Source: Nitrospira sp. (GTDB lineage: Bacteria; Nitrospirota; Nitrospiria; Nitrospirales; Nitrospiraceae). From it: a stretch of 64,000 nucleotides of DNA. The stretch lies in NCBI GenBank assembly GCA_024760525.1, contig CP060499.1, forward strand, positions 1,054,001 through 1,118,000. The letters run 5' to 3'. Numbering within the stretch: position 1 is the first letter of the stretch; every line of letters begins with the position of its first letter. The notes under the pieces are model-generated. The model was not told where the DNA came from. It saw only the letters and a program-made list of their open reading frames with translations, and did not search any database. Below, piece after piece: positions 26,559 to 34,356 of the stretch. The position numbers were made by a program, and so were the translations under genes.

Positions 26559-26732
26559 ATCTGCTCACCTCTAAGGAGCCTTACTGCAAGTGGTAGGCCT
26601 AACAAATACCTCTTGGATTTGAAGGAAAAGGAGAAGATACCAGGATTTTCATTATCAGGAGCTGTGTCAATCTCAACTCACTGTTGCGCCGTTGACACAA
26701 TCAAAAAGCTATAGCAAAGGGAAACGTCAGGA

Positions 26733-27341
26733 CTAGGAATTGAAGATTTGGACAAGAATGCCGGTCCTGGTGGTAGCGTTCGTTTTTCTCATAATGTGCT
26801 TAATATGTTCTTTTACTGTTTGTTCGGTAATCTGGAGGGCATTCGCGATTTCCTTATTGGTCCACCCTTTCGCCAAGTGTTCAACTACTGATTGCTCACG
26901 GTTTGTTAATTGGAACCGTTCTCTAGCATGTTCAGTATTGAGGTTTTGTTTCCGCCCCAGCTCCTCCATGGTAACCACAAGCCTGGCGTTTTGAATCCCT
27001 CCTCGATCTGGCAAACCGAATCCCCTCAAAAGAATCGGCTGGTTTGGATCCCCGGTCACCCGCTTGAGTTCGAATTGTTCCCAATCCTTGGCCTCCGTAC
27101 GTATATGAAGGGCTTTAATAATTTCTCCACAAAGTTCAGTCAAGGCGGTCGGCAGGACTCCACGTGCGGAAATCGCTGTATTGCCCCCATGCTCAACAGC
27201 ATTGATTTTCTTAGCAAGTTCAGTAGCTTGTCGATTCATGTGGAGAAGCTGCATAGATGCTGATAGCACCACAATTCCTGATCCTGCCCTTTGATCAGCA
27301 AGCACATCTGTTTGGTCGGAACCCTTTGGTGATTCAGTCAT
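26733..27341 (-). CDS. LuxR-family transcriptional regulator
   Basis: A 202-residue regulator. The C-terminal ~60 residues are a LuxR/GerE helix-turn-helix: FQLTNREQSVVEHLAKGWTNKEIANALQITEQTVKEHIKHIMRKTNATTRT. The N-terminal ~130 residues (GIVVLSASMQLLHMNRQATELAKKI ... LVVTMEELG) resemble a PAS-like sensor domain; no receiver Asp is present. Such orphan PAS-LuxR proteins often sit beside exopolysaccharide loci. It is divergent from the PilZ-like gene that starts the surface-glycan region, with a 346-bp control region between them. Confidence 0.88.
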   Translation of the reverse strand: MTESPKGSDQTDVLADQRAGSGIVVLSASMQLLHMNRQATELAKKINAVEHGGNTAISARGVLPTALTELCGEIIKALHIRTEAKDWEQFELKRVTGDPNQPILLRGFGLPDRGGIQNARLVVTMEELGRKQNLNTEHARERFQLTNREQSVVEHLAKGWTNKEIANALQITEQTVKEHIKHIMRKTNATTRTGILVQIFNS

Positions 27342-27687
27342 AAAGACTTATGGCGGCACTCTATTTCTGTGGAATGAGCCAGTATCGATTCTTGACAACC
27401 CTAATTAGATCAGCTCGATAGGTACAACACAGGGTAATGCAGGTATAGTACCTAACCCTTTCGAGGGAGTCAACATATACCTTTGGGAAAGCAGCCTACA
27501 TCATTGGTATTGTTCATCCAAGTCGCAACAAATATATTCGCCACAGGTTCCTGAGGTGTGGGATCGGATCTATCAGTCCTAGCTGGATAACCGTTCAATC
27601 GATTCTAATGTCCTGATGTGTAGCTAGGGATCATCGCAACGTAAAAGTCTGTATATACAATGCTTTATAGCCAAGGAGGGTTCGAAA
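27342..27687. other. Divergent control region (LuxR / PilZ-like), 346 bp
   Basis: No gene. It holds the candidate promoter and inverted repeats described separately (27392-27454) and a 7-base inverted repeat CCTAGCT (27578-27584) / AGCTAGG (27622-27628). The sequence is more AT-rich than the flanking core genes. Confidence 0.5.
27392..27454 (+). promoter_or_regulatory. Candidate promoter with overlapping AGGTA inverted repeats
   Basis: TTGACA (27392-27397, perfect -35) is followed at 17 bases by TCGATA (27415-27420, weak -10). Immediately downstream lie TAGGTAC (27419-27425) and GTACCTA (27448-27454), an inverted pair, the second of which is part of AGGTA-TAG-TACCT (27441-27453). The position over the transcription start suits a repressor or LuxR-type operator. 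Which protein binds is not known; the adjacent LuxR regulator is the natural candidate. Confidence 0.4.
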
Positions 27688-28035
27688 GTGACACCAATTG
27701 AATGGGAATGGCCGATAAGGGATAGCCATGAGAAACATAGCGAGCGAGCGGCGCTACTGAGGCCGATCCTCTATCAAATAACATCTCCCGAAGAGGGAAA
27801 CACCATTTCCGCGAGAGACGGTAGAGCGCTATCGCTAAATATCAGCAGCGGGGGTATGCTGATCCTCATGGATCAAGCCCCAGCCGTCGAACAGGTGTTG
27901 AAAGTCTATGTGCCGACACCCATAACCATTGCTGAAACTCCAACCCTAGCTGAAGTCCGCTGGACAAGAAAGCTGCCGTTCGGGAATTCAAATAGTCATG
28001 CGCTATACTTTGTGGGGCTTAAATTCATGTTCTAA
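27688..28035 (+). CDS. PilZ-like domain protein (putative c-di-GMP effector)
   Basis: A 115-residue protein. It carries ERAALLRPI (an R-x4-R-like arm) and, about 30 residues on, RALSLNISSGGMLILMD, which matches the D/N-x-S-x-x-G motif of PilZ c-di-GMP-binding domains, then beta strands KVYVPTPI and AEVRWTRKL and a closing YFVGLKFMF. The GTG start at 27688 has a strong AAGGAGGG about seven bases upstream. Standing first before the exopolysaccharide genes, it may link c-di-GMP level to polysaccharide production or export. The first arginine motif is not canonical, so binding is uncertain. Confidence 0.68.
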   Translation: MTPIEWEWPIRDSHEKHSERAALLRPILYQITSPEEGNTISARDGRALSLNISSGGMLILMDQAPAVEQVLKVYVPTPITIAETPTLAEVRWTRKLPFGNSNSHALYFVGLKFMF

Positions 28036-28466
28036 TTTAGAATCGTGCATAGTTTAACTCTGCCGTATTAAGCAATCATGAAGCGAGCGGTGCTTAGACG
28101 TGCTTGAGTCGGCAAAACAATGCGGCACAGGCAATGGTTTTGCGGCGAGAAGCATCAGCTCTCTATTGAGATTCAATAAGTGAGTATTCACACTGGAATT
28201 TCCCGAGAATAGATCCCAAACCAAATGTCTCATTCATCATGTCGGTGTATTAGGTTCGAAGAACTGCATAGATGGAGAATAGTTTCGGAGTTCTGGCGCA
28301 CTCGCCGATGAGGTGAGTGGGGGGTCGGTCGAAGCCTTCTCAAGAAGATTGTTCTAGCTTTGTGACGACGATGTCCCGGTTCGTACGTTGACTTGTGGGG
28401 GAGGCTCTATAAAAGTAAAATCTGGTGTGCACCGGATGGGCGGTAGCCCACATGCTGAGCTAAATT
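28036..28466 (+). other. 431-bp leader before the NusG-like gene
   Basis: No gene is visible. The stretch includes an inverted pair GCAAAAC (28112-28118) / GTTTTGC (28137-28143) and ends with two adjacent hairpins, the second ops-like (28422-28449). No riboswitch that I know was recognised; in particular the conserved core of the c-di-GMP-I class was not found. Confidence 0.5.
28422..28449 (+). promoter_or_regulatory. Tandem hairpins with an ops-like element (GGCGGTAGC)
   Basis: CTGGTGTGCACCGG (28422-28435) can form one hairpin. Three bases later GGGC-GGTA-GCCC (28438-28449) forms a second. The second contains GGCGGTAGC (28439-28447), matching the first nine bases of the enterobacterial ops site that pauses RNA polymerase and recruits RfaH. 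It lies 18-28 bases before the ATG of a NusG/RfaH-like gene that heads the glycan genes, the context where ops elements occur. Confidence 0.5.
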
Positions 28467-29042
28467 ATGGAAAAACCAACCCGAGATGTGAACCGGATTA
28501 ACGAAGATTTTGCTGTTACTTCAAGATTTGAGGAGTTGGATTGGTATGCAGTTAGTACAAAAGCGAACCATGAAAGGCATGTTGAGCAAAATATCAAGCG
28601 CTTGGGAATTGAGTGTTTTTTGCCGCTGTTACAAGAGCATAAAATCGTCCGACGGCAACCAAAAACCGTAATTGGTCCCCTGTTCCCCGGATATCTATTT
28701 GTCCGAATCGATCTTTCAAAGCATTATAGAGCAGTAATTTATACCCGAGGAGTCCGAAAGATCGTCGAATTCGGCTCAATTCCTGTGAAGGTCGATGCCG
28801 CGATGATCGACATCATTAAGAACAAAACAAAAGATGCTAAAATGTTCGTACGAGAAGAAGCCAAAGAACTGAGAAATGGCCAGCTAGTCCAAATTATGGA
28901 CGGTCCTCTGATTGGATTTGAGGCAGTTTTTGTGCGGAAAATGCCAGGGCGACAAAGGGCGATTGTACTTCTCCATGCACTCGCACTCCGGGCACGAGCC
29001 GTGGTAGATATTGGTCAGTTGTCCCCATATGTAGCGGCGTGA
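28467..29042 (+). CDS. NusG/RfaH-like transcription antiterminator
   Basis: A 191-residue specialised NusG paralogue. The NGN domain runs from about residue 26 (WYAVSTKANHERHVEQNIKRLGIECFLPLLQEHKIVRRQ) through PLFPGYLFVRIDLSKHYRAVIYTRGVRKIVEFGSIPVKV. The C-terminal KOW part is divergent (LRNGQLVQIMDGPLIGFEAVFVRKM). Proteins of this class (RfaH, LoaP, UpxY) load on RNA polymerase at the start of long surface-polysaccharide operons and suppress termination. An ops-like hairpin lies just upstream. There is no strong ribosome binding site, so expression may be low. Confidence 0.88.
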   Translation: MEKPTRDVNRINEDFAVTSRFEELDWYAVSTKANHERHVEQNIKRLGIECFLPLLQEHKIVRRQPKTVIGPLFPGYLFVRIDLSKHYRAVIYTRGVRKIVEFGSIPVKVDAAMIDIIKNKTKDAKMFVREEAKELRNGQLVQIMDGPLIGFEAVFVRKMPGRQRAIVLLHALALRARAVVDIGQLSPYVAA

Positions 29043-29125
29043 GTTTCGTTTACTATCCTAGTGTCAATTCGATCTCCACAGATAGCGTTCCAGACGCCAA
29101 AAGCATTGCATAGGAGGAAATGAGC

Positions 29126-29899
29126 ATGAAGGCGGTCATTCTAGCCGGAGGATTAGGGACCCGACTTTCTGAAGAGACCACCTTGCGACCAAAACCTATG
29201 GTCGAAATCGGAGGGAAGCCGATCCTCTGGCACATCATGAAGATTTATGCATCCCACGGCATAAAGGAATTTATCATTGCCCTAGGATACAAGGGAGAAA
29301 TGATTAAGGAGTACTTTCTTAACTTCTATGCCTTCAATAAAGATATTTCAGTCGATCTTGGAAGCGGGAAGACAACGATTCATGACGGGAAGCAACATGA
29401 GGATTGGAAGGTCCACCTTGTCGAAACCGGTCTACATACCCAGACGGGTGGTCGGCTCAAACAGTTAAAGAAATGGATCGGCAACGACGAAACATTTCTG
29501 TTCACATACGGAGATGGAGTTTCAGATGTCGATATTCAAGCCACTATCAAGTTCCACAAGTCGCATGGGAAGCTCGCCACAGTGACGTCGGTCTTGCCGC
29601 CAGCCAGGTTCGGAAGGCTCGTGTTTGATCAAGATCACATCGTCGACTTCAGGGAAAAGCCGCATGGGGATGAAGGCTGGATTAACGGAGGTTTCTATGT
29701 GTTGGATCGCAAGGCCATAGACTACGTCAAAGGCGACGAAACCGTGTGGGAAAGAGAGCCAATCGAACAACTCACGGAAGATCGTCAACTGATAGGCTAT
29801 CGGCACGACCGGTTCTGGTCCTGTATGGATACTTTGCGTGAAAAGAATTATTTGGAGGAACTCTGGCAGTCATCCAAGGCGCCGTGGAAAGTATGGTAA
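29126..29899 (+). CDS. rfbF: Glucose-1-phosphate cytidylyltransferase
   Basis: Makes CDP-glucose from CTP and glucose-1-P. The N-terminal loop AVILAGGLGTRLSEETTLRPKPMVEIGGKPILWHIMKIY is the RfbF signature, distinct from RmlA and GalU. EYFLNFYAFNKDISVDLGSGKTTIHD and the metal-binding YGDGVSD are also typical. The ATG at 29126 is chosen, eight bases after AGGAGG; the upstream ATG at 29120 is too close to it. It opens the predicted sugar-nucleotide block. No CDP-glucose 4,6-dehydratase with clear identity is next to it. Confidence 0.93.
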   Translation: MKAVILAGGLGTRLSEETTLRPKPMVEIGGKPILWHIMKIYASHGIKEFIIALGYKGEMIKEYFLNFYAFNKDISVDLGSGKTTIHDGKQHEDWKVHLVETGLHTQTGGRLKQLKKWIGNDETFLFTYGDGVSDVDIQATIKFHKSHGKLATVTSVLPPARFGRLVFDQDHIVDFREKPHGDEGWINGGFYVLDRKAIDYVKGDETVWEREPIEQLTEDRQLIGYRHDRFWSCMDTLREKNYLEELWQSSKAPWKVW

Positions 29900-30103
29900 A
29901 AACATCAATGGTCTGAAGATCATCCTATAATTGTTTCTCCACTACACTGTTGGAAAGGGTGTGAACTTCCTGGCCTACCTTGCAGTAAATCGCATCGGGA
30001 AGTGAGAAATTGGAGTAGTGCATGCGGGGAGCGCAACCGGTTGTTCTTGAGGGAAACCGTTAGTGAGTAAAGAAGATCCAAGCGGAAATTGAGGGAGTAT
30101 GAC

Positions 30104-31156
30104 ATGAAGATCTTGGTTACCGGCAACATGGGCTATGTAGGACCATTAGTGCTCCGACGTTTACGAGAATCCCATCCTCAGGCAACGCTCATCGGTTACG
30201 ACATGGGCTACTTTGCTCATTGTTTAACGGGTGCGACGCGATTGCCAGAAAGTCGAGCCGATGTGCAATACTTCGGAGATATCCGACAGGTGCCAGAGAA
30301 GATTCTGGAAGGAGTTGATTGCATTGTACATCTCTGCGCAATCTCAAATGATCCAATGGGTGCCACTTTTGAGGAAGTGACTCTCGATATCAACTATCGA
30401 GCGAGCATCGACCTTGCTCGTAAGGCAAAGCAAGCCGGCGCTAGAAAATTCGTGTTTGCATCGAGTTGCAGTGTGTATGGCTTTGCCGAGGGAGGACCTC
30501 GTCGGGAAGAAGACCCTATCAATCCGCTTACGGCCTATGCAAAATCGAAGGTCAATACTGAACGAGATCTGGCGTCACTTGCATCGGAGACCTTCACCGC
30601 AACCTGCCTCAGGTTCGCTACGGCCTGCGGCATGAGTGATCGGCTGCGTTTGGATCTTGTCTTAAATGACTTTGTGGCTGGTGCGCTGGTAGCTAAACGA
30701 ATCAATATCCTGAGTGATGGAACCCCATGGCGTCCCTTGATTCACGTCAAAGATATGGCGAGAGCAATCGATTGGGCTATTCAGCGAGATCATCGAGATG
30801 GCGGGGCCTTTCTAACGATCAACGTGGGAAGCGACGCATGGAATTATCAAGTGAAAGATTTGGCGACAGCTGTGGCGAATCTCGTGCCGAATGTGGAGAT
30901 CTCAATTAACAAAGATGCACAGCCGGATAAACGTTCATATCGCGTGAATTTCGATAAGTTTTCCAAGTTAGCGCAAGGATTTCTTCCTATGGTAGATCTT
31001 CAAACTGCCGTGAGAGATCTTCGCGATGGACTCATGGCCATGAAATTTCATGATCCTGAGTTCCGGACAGGTGAGTTGATACGATTGATCACTTTAAAGC
31101 GACTGCGTGAGAGTCAACACCTGACAGACCAGCTTGAGTGGAAGGAGCGAATGTAG
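30104..31156 (+). CDS. NAD-dependent sugar epimerase/dehydratase (extended SDR)
   Basis: A 350-residue extended short-chain dehydrogenase. Rossmann glycine motif TGNMGYVG at 6-13, SSCSVYG at 120-126 with the catalytic Ser/Thr position, and Y145-x3-K149 (YAKSK). The C-terminal substrate part has RPLIHVKDMARAIDWAI and FLTINVGSDAWNYQVKDLA. It would oxidise or epimerise a nucleotide sugar; which one is not decided by sequence. It could supply the missing 4,6-dehydratase or a 4-reductase step for the CDP-sugar from rfbF. ATG 30104 follows GAGGGA. Confidence 0.88.
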   Translation: MKILVTGNMGYVGPLVLRRLRESHPQATLIGYDMGYFAHCLTGATRLPESRADVQYFGDIRQVPEKILEGVDCIVHLCAISNDPMGATFEEVTLDINYRASIDLARKAKQAGARKFVFASSCSVYGFAEGGPRREEDPINPLTAYAKSKVNTERDLASLASETFTATCLRFATACGMSDRLRLDLVLNDFVAGALVAKRINILSDGTPWRPLIHVKDMARAIDWAIQRDHRDGGAFLTINVGSDAWNYQVKDLATAVANLVPNVEISINKDAQPDKRSYRVNFDKFSKLAQGFLPMVDLQTAVRDLRDGLMAMKFHDPEFRTGELIRLITLKRLRESQHLTDQLEWKERM

Positions 31157-31234
31157 TAGTTGAGGGGGCGCCGGTCATCGCGCAGGGCGACGGGCACATT
31201 CCATCGATTTTCGTGAAGGGAAGGAGATCTGGGC

Positions 31235-32470
31235 ATGGGGCAATCAGAGTGTCGGTCATGCCGTAGGGCGCTTGAGCACACGTTCATCGATCTGGGCATG
31301 TCCCCGTTGGCCAACTCCTACCTTAAAGCAGAGCAACTAAATCGTGTGGAACCCTTTTATCCATTGCATGTTTATGTTTGCGAGGAATGTTTATTGGTGC
31401 AGCTGGAGCAGTTTTCAACTCCGCATGACATTTTTTCGGATTATGCCTACTTTTCCTCATTTTCGGATTCGTGGTTAGCCCATGCCCGAGCCTATGTCGA
31501 CATGATCGTCGATCGATTCAGATTGGACCATAGCTCTCGAGTAGTGGAGATCGCCAGTAACGACGGGTACCTTCTGCAAAACTTCATAGCACGAGGTATT
31601 CCTGTGCTTGGAATCGAGCCCGCGAAGAATGTGGCCGAAGCGGCTACGAAAAAGGGAGTGAATACCAAAGTTGCATTCTTCGGGGAAAAGACTGCGCTGG
31701 AATTGACCGCGCAAGGATGGGATGCTGACCTAATTATTGGGAACAATGTGCTGGCACATGTACCTGATTTGAACGATTTCGTGAAGGGACTTAAAGTGCT
31801 TTTGAAGCCCACGGGTCTTATCACGATGGAATTCCCTCACTTGCTTCAGCTGATGCATCAGAATCAATTTGACACGATCTATCACGAACACTTTTCCTAT
31901 TTTTCATTCCTGGCGGTTGAGCGAGTGTTCGCGCACCATAAGTTGAGGCTGTTCGATGTGGAAGAACTGCCCACACACGGTGGATCACTCCGAATCTATG
32001 CTTGTCACGATGACGACGTCAGCAAGCCCGTTGAAACACGTGCAAAGGAGCTAAGAAAGCACGAAGAAGTCGCCGGATTTGGCGGCCTGAATCATTATCT
32101 TTCGTTCGGCCCGCAAGTCGAGTCGACAAAGAGACAACTGCTCTCTTTCCTAATTTCCGCCAAGCAAGAAGGCAAACGTATCGTAGGCTATGGAGCTCCG
32201 GCAAAAGGGAATACACTGCTTAACTATTGCGGCGTTCGAACAGACTTTATTGACTACACTGTTGACCGAAGTCCACACAAGCAAGGCCATTTTCTGCCAG
32301 GAATCCATATCCCGATTTATGAGCCGGAACGAGTTCGCCAGACACGCCCCGATTATCTATTGATACTTCCCTGGAATATCCGTGAAGAAGTTATGAACCA
32401 GATGAGCTATATTCGCGAGTGGGGAGGGAAGTTCGTCGTCCCGATTCCTGAAGTTCGTATATATTCATGA
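31235..32470 (+). CDS. Sugar C-methyltransferase (zinc-binding, SAM-dependent)
   Basis: A 411-residue three-domain enzyme of the TylC3/NovU/EvaC type. An N-terminal zinc-binding domain has CRSC (C6, C9) and CEEC (C49, C52). The SAM domain has VVEIASNDGYLLQ at 103-115 and GNNVLAHVPDLNDF. The C-terminal domain shows GYGAPAKGNTLLNYCG, typical of C-methyltransferases acting on 4-keto nucleotide sugars. It would add a methyl branch at C3 (or C5) of a keto-deoxy sugar. Its stop overlaps the next ATG (ATGA). Confidence 0.92.
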   Translation: MGQSECRSCRRALEHTFIDLGMSPLANSYLKAEQLNRVEPFYPLHVYVCEECLLVQLEQFSTPHDIFSDYAYFSSFSDSWLAHARAYVDMIVDRFRLDHSSRVVEIASNDGYLLQNFIARGIPVLGIEPAKNVAEAATKKGVNTKVAFFGEKTALELTAQGWDADLIIGNNVLAHVPDLNDFVKGLKVLLKPTGLITMEFPHLLQLMHQNQFDTIYHEHFSYFSFLAVERVFAHHKLRLFDVEELPTHGGSLRIYACHDDDVSKPVETRAKELRKHEEVAGFGGLNHYLSFGPQVESTKRQLLSFLISAKQEGKRIVGYGAPAKGNTLLNYCGVRTDFIDYTVDRSPHKQGHFLPGIHIPIYEPERVRQTRPDYLLILPWNIREEVMNQMSYIREWGGKFVVPIPEVRIYS

Positions 32471-33009
32471 TTTTCACGGAAACCGTCCTCAAGGGCGCAT
32501 TCATAATTGACCCTGAGCCAATATCAGATGAACGGGGAATATTCGCGAGGACTTGGTGTCAAAAAGAGTTCGAAGTACATGGACTAGTCGTTACATGGGT
32601 GCAGTCGAGCATCTCGGGCAATATCAGCAAGGGAACCATGCGGGGGATGCACTACCAGGCATCCCCGAATGAGGAGGTGAAGCTGGTTCGCTGTACCGCA
32701 GGATCAATCTATGATGTCATCATCGACTTGCGCCCAACATCACCCACATATGGTCGACATGTAGGCATAACCCTGACAGCAGACAACCGTCGAGCCGTAT
32801 ACATCCCGAAGCAATTTGCTCACGGGTTTCTCACGCTTGAAGCTAATAGCGAGGTGTCGTATCACATGTCGGAGTTCTATGCACCTACAAGTGCTCGGGG
32901 ATTTCGATGGGATGACCCCGCGTTCAAGATTGCGTGGCCGGAACCCATCTTGGTTATGTCGGAGAAGGATCGAACTTGGCCAGCATTCGTAAGGAACGGC
33001 TCGTTGTAA
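32467..33009 (+). CDS. RmlC-like 3,5-epimerase (nucleotide-4-keto-sugar)
   Basis: A 180-residue cupin-fold epimerase. It has DERGIFARTWCQKEF, the catalytic histidine in RGMHYQ (H62), DVIIDLRPTSPTYG, IPKQFAHGFLTLE and the tyrosine segment SYHMSEFYAP. These are the RmlC landmarks. The operon suggests it works on the CDP-linked keto sugar made nearby, either before or after C-methylation, not on dTDP-rhamnose: no other rml gene is here. It is coupled to the methyltransferase by a four-base overlap. Confidence 0.92.
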   Translation: MIFTETVLKGAFIIDPEPISDERGIFARTWCQKEFEVHGLVVTWVQSSISGNISKGTMRGMHYQASPNEEVKLVRCTAGSIYDVIIDLRPTSPTYGRHVGITLTADNRRAVYIPKQFAHGFLTLEANSEVSYHMSEFYAPTSARGFRWDDPAFKIAWPEPILVMSEKDRTWPAFVRNGSL

Positions 33010-33012
33010 CCA

Positions 33013-34344
33013 ATGACTCCAGCCTACCAGCAGAAGATAGCAAGAGCCGACGATTTGGGCAAAGAGATGCACAATTTCATGGCGGAACTCTACCCGATCT
33101 GCAGGAGTATCACCGGAGAAGGGGTCCGAGAGACTCTCAGAGTTCTCCAAAAGCATATACCCCTTGAGATGCATGAAGTTCCCAGCGGAACAAAGGTGTT
33201 TGACTGGACGGTTCCTCTTGAGTGGAATGTGTCCGATGCGTACATTATGAGTCGAAGCGGGTCACGCTTGGTCGATTACAAAGTTAGCAATTTGCATTTG
33301 ATGAGTTACAGCGTACCAGTTCGGAAAAAGATGCGATTGGCAGAGTTGAGGCCGCACTTGTTCTCTTTGCCCGATCATCCCGAGTGGATTCCGTACCGTA
33401 CCTCCTACTACACGGAGAATTGGGGATTTTGTCTGAGTGAGAAGCAATTGTCGGGGATGCAGGAGGACGAGGACTACGATGTGATCATCGATTCCAGCCT
33501 TCAGTCGGGTTCACTGACCTATGGCGAAACCTATCTATCCGGTGAGACCTCGGACGAGATTCTCATCTCGTGTCATGTATGTCATCCGTCCCTGTGCAAT
33601 GACAATCTCTCAGGTATAGCCGTAGCAGTAATGCTGGCGCAGGCTGTAGCCGCCCGGTCAAGGCGATATTCATACCGCTTTGTCTTTATCCCAGGAACGA
33701 TTGGGTCTATCACTTGGTTAGCGAGGAACGAACAGCATGTATCGCGCATTAAACATGGGCTGGTCTTGACCGGCGTCGGCGACGCGGGGAATGTCACATA
33801 CAAGAAAAGTCGACAGGGCAATGCGGAAATTGACCGCGCAATGGCGCATGTGCTGAAGTGCTCGGAGAAGACCTACTCCATTGTCGACTTTTCACCTTAC
33901 GGATATGATGAGAGGCAATATTGTTCTCCGGGGTTTGATCTGCCCGTTGGGTGCTTCATGCGTACACCGCATGGCGAATATCCGGAGTATCATTCGTCCG
34001 CGGATAATCTCGATTTTGTGAAGGCTGAGTCTCTGATCCGGTCGTATGACCGATGTCTGGAGACATTTGAGTTGTTGGAAGGAAATCGCACATATGTGAG
34101 TCAGAATCCGAAGTGCGAACCACAATTGGGACGGCGAGGGCTCTATCGTGCCGTTGCAGGTCAACAAGAGAAACAGTTCAAGGAATTAGCGCTCCTGTGG
34201 GTTTTGAACCTATCCGATGGGCGCCATGCCTTGCTTGATATCGCGGAACGCGCCGATCTTCCGTTCCGCAGAATTCAAGTCGCCGCCGAGGCGCTCGCGG
34301 AAGCCGGACTATTGAAGGAATGTCGGAGGCCGGGAAACACTTAA
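33013..34344 (+). CDS. DUF4910 (M28 aminopeptidase-like) protein with winged-helix tail
   Basis: A 443-residue protein. The N-terminal FMAELYPICRSITGEGVRETL block and SGTKVFDWTVPLEWNV are the DUF2172/DUF4910 signature. The central fold is M28-like, with HVCHPSLCNDNLSG (H188, H191, D197) and YHSSADNLDF (H327) as likely zinc ligands. The last ~65 residues (LALLWVLNLSDGRHALLDIAERADLPFRRIQVAAEALAEAGLLKE) look like a winged helix. The family is common in sugar-modification loci, but no reaction is known. In this setting it may hydrolyse or form an amide on an aminoacyl sugar; that is inference. Confidence 0.88.
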   Translation: MTPAYQQKIARADDLGKEMHNFMAELYPICRSITGEGVRETLRVLQKHIPLEMHEVPSGTKVFDWTVPLEWNVSDAYIMSRSGSRLVDYKVSNLHLMSYSVPVRKKMRLAELRPHLFSLPDHPEWIPYRTSYYTENWGFCLSEKQLSGMQEDEDYDVIIDSSLQSGSLTYGETYLSGETSDEILISCHVCHPSLCNDNLSGIAVAVMLAQAVAARSRRYSYRFVFIPGTIGSITWLARNEQHVSRIKHGLVLTGVGDAGNVTYKKSRQGNAEIDRAMAHVLKCSEKTYSIVDFSPYGYDERQYCSPGFDLPVGCFMRTPHGEYPEYHSSADNLDFVKAESLIRSYDRCLETFELLEGNRTYVSQNPKCEPQLGRRGLYRAVAGQQEKQFKELALLWVLNLSDGRHALLDIAERADLPFRRIQVAAEALAEAGLLKECRRPGNT

Positions 34345-34356
34345 TGGAGAAGCATC

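Noticed and set aside
28036..28421. Possible riboswitch in the leader of the NusG-like gene
   Set aside because: No conserved core of a known riboswitch class, including c-di-GMP-I, could be found; only weak inverted repeats are seen.
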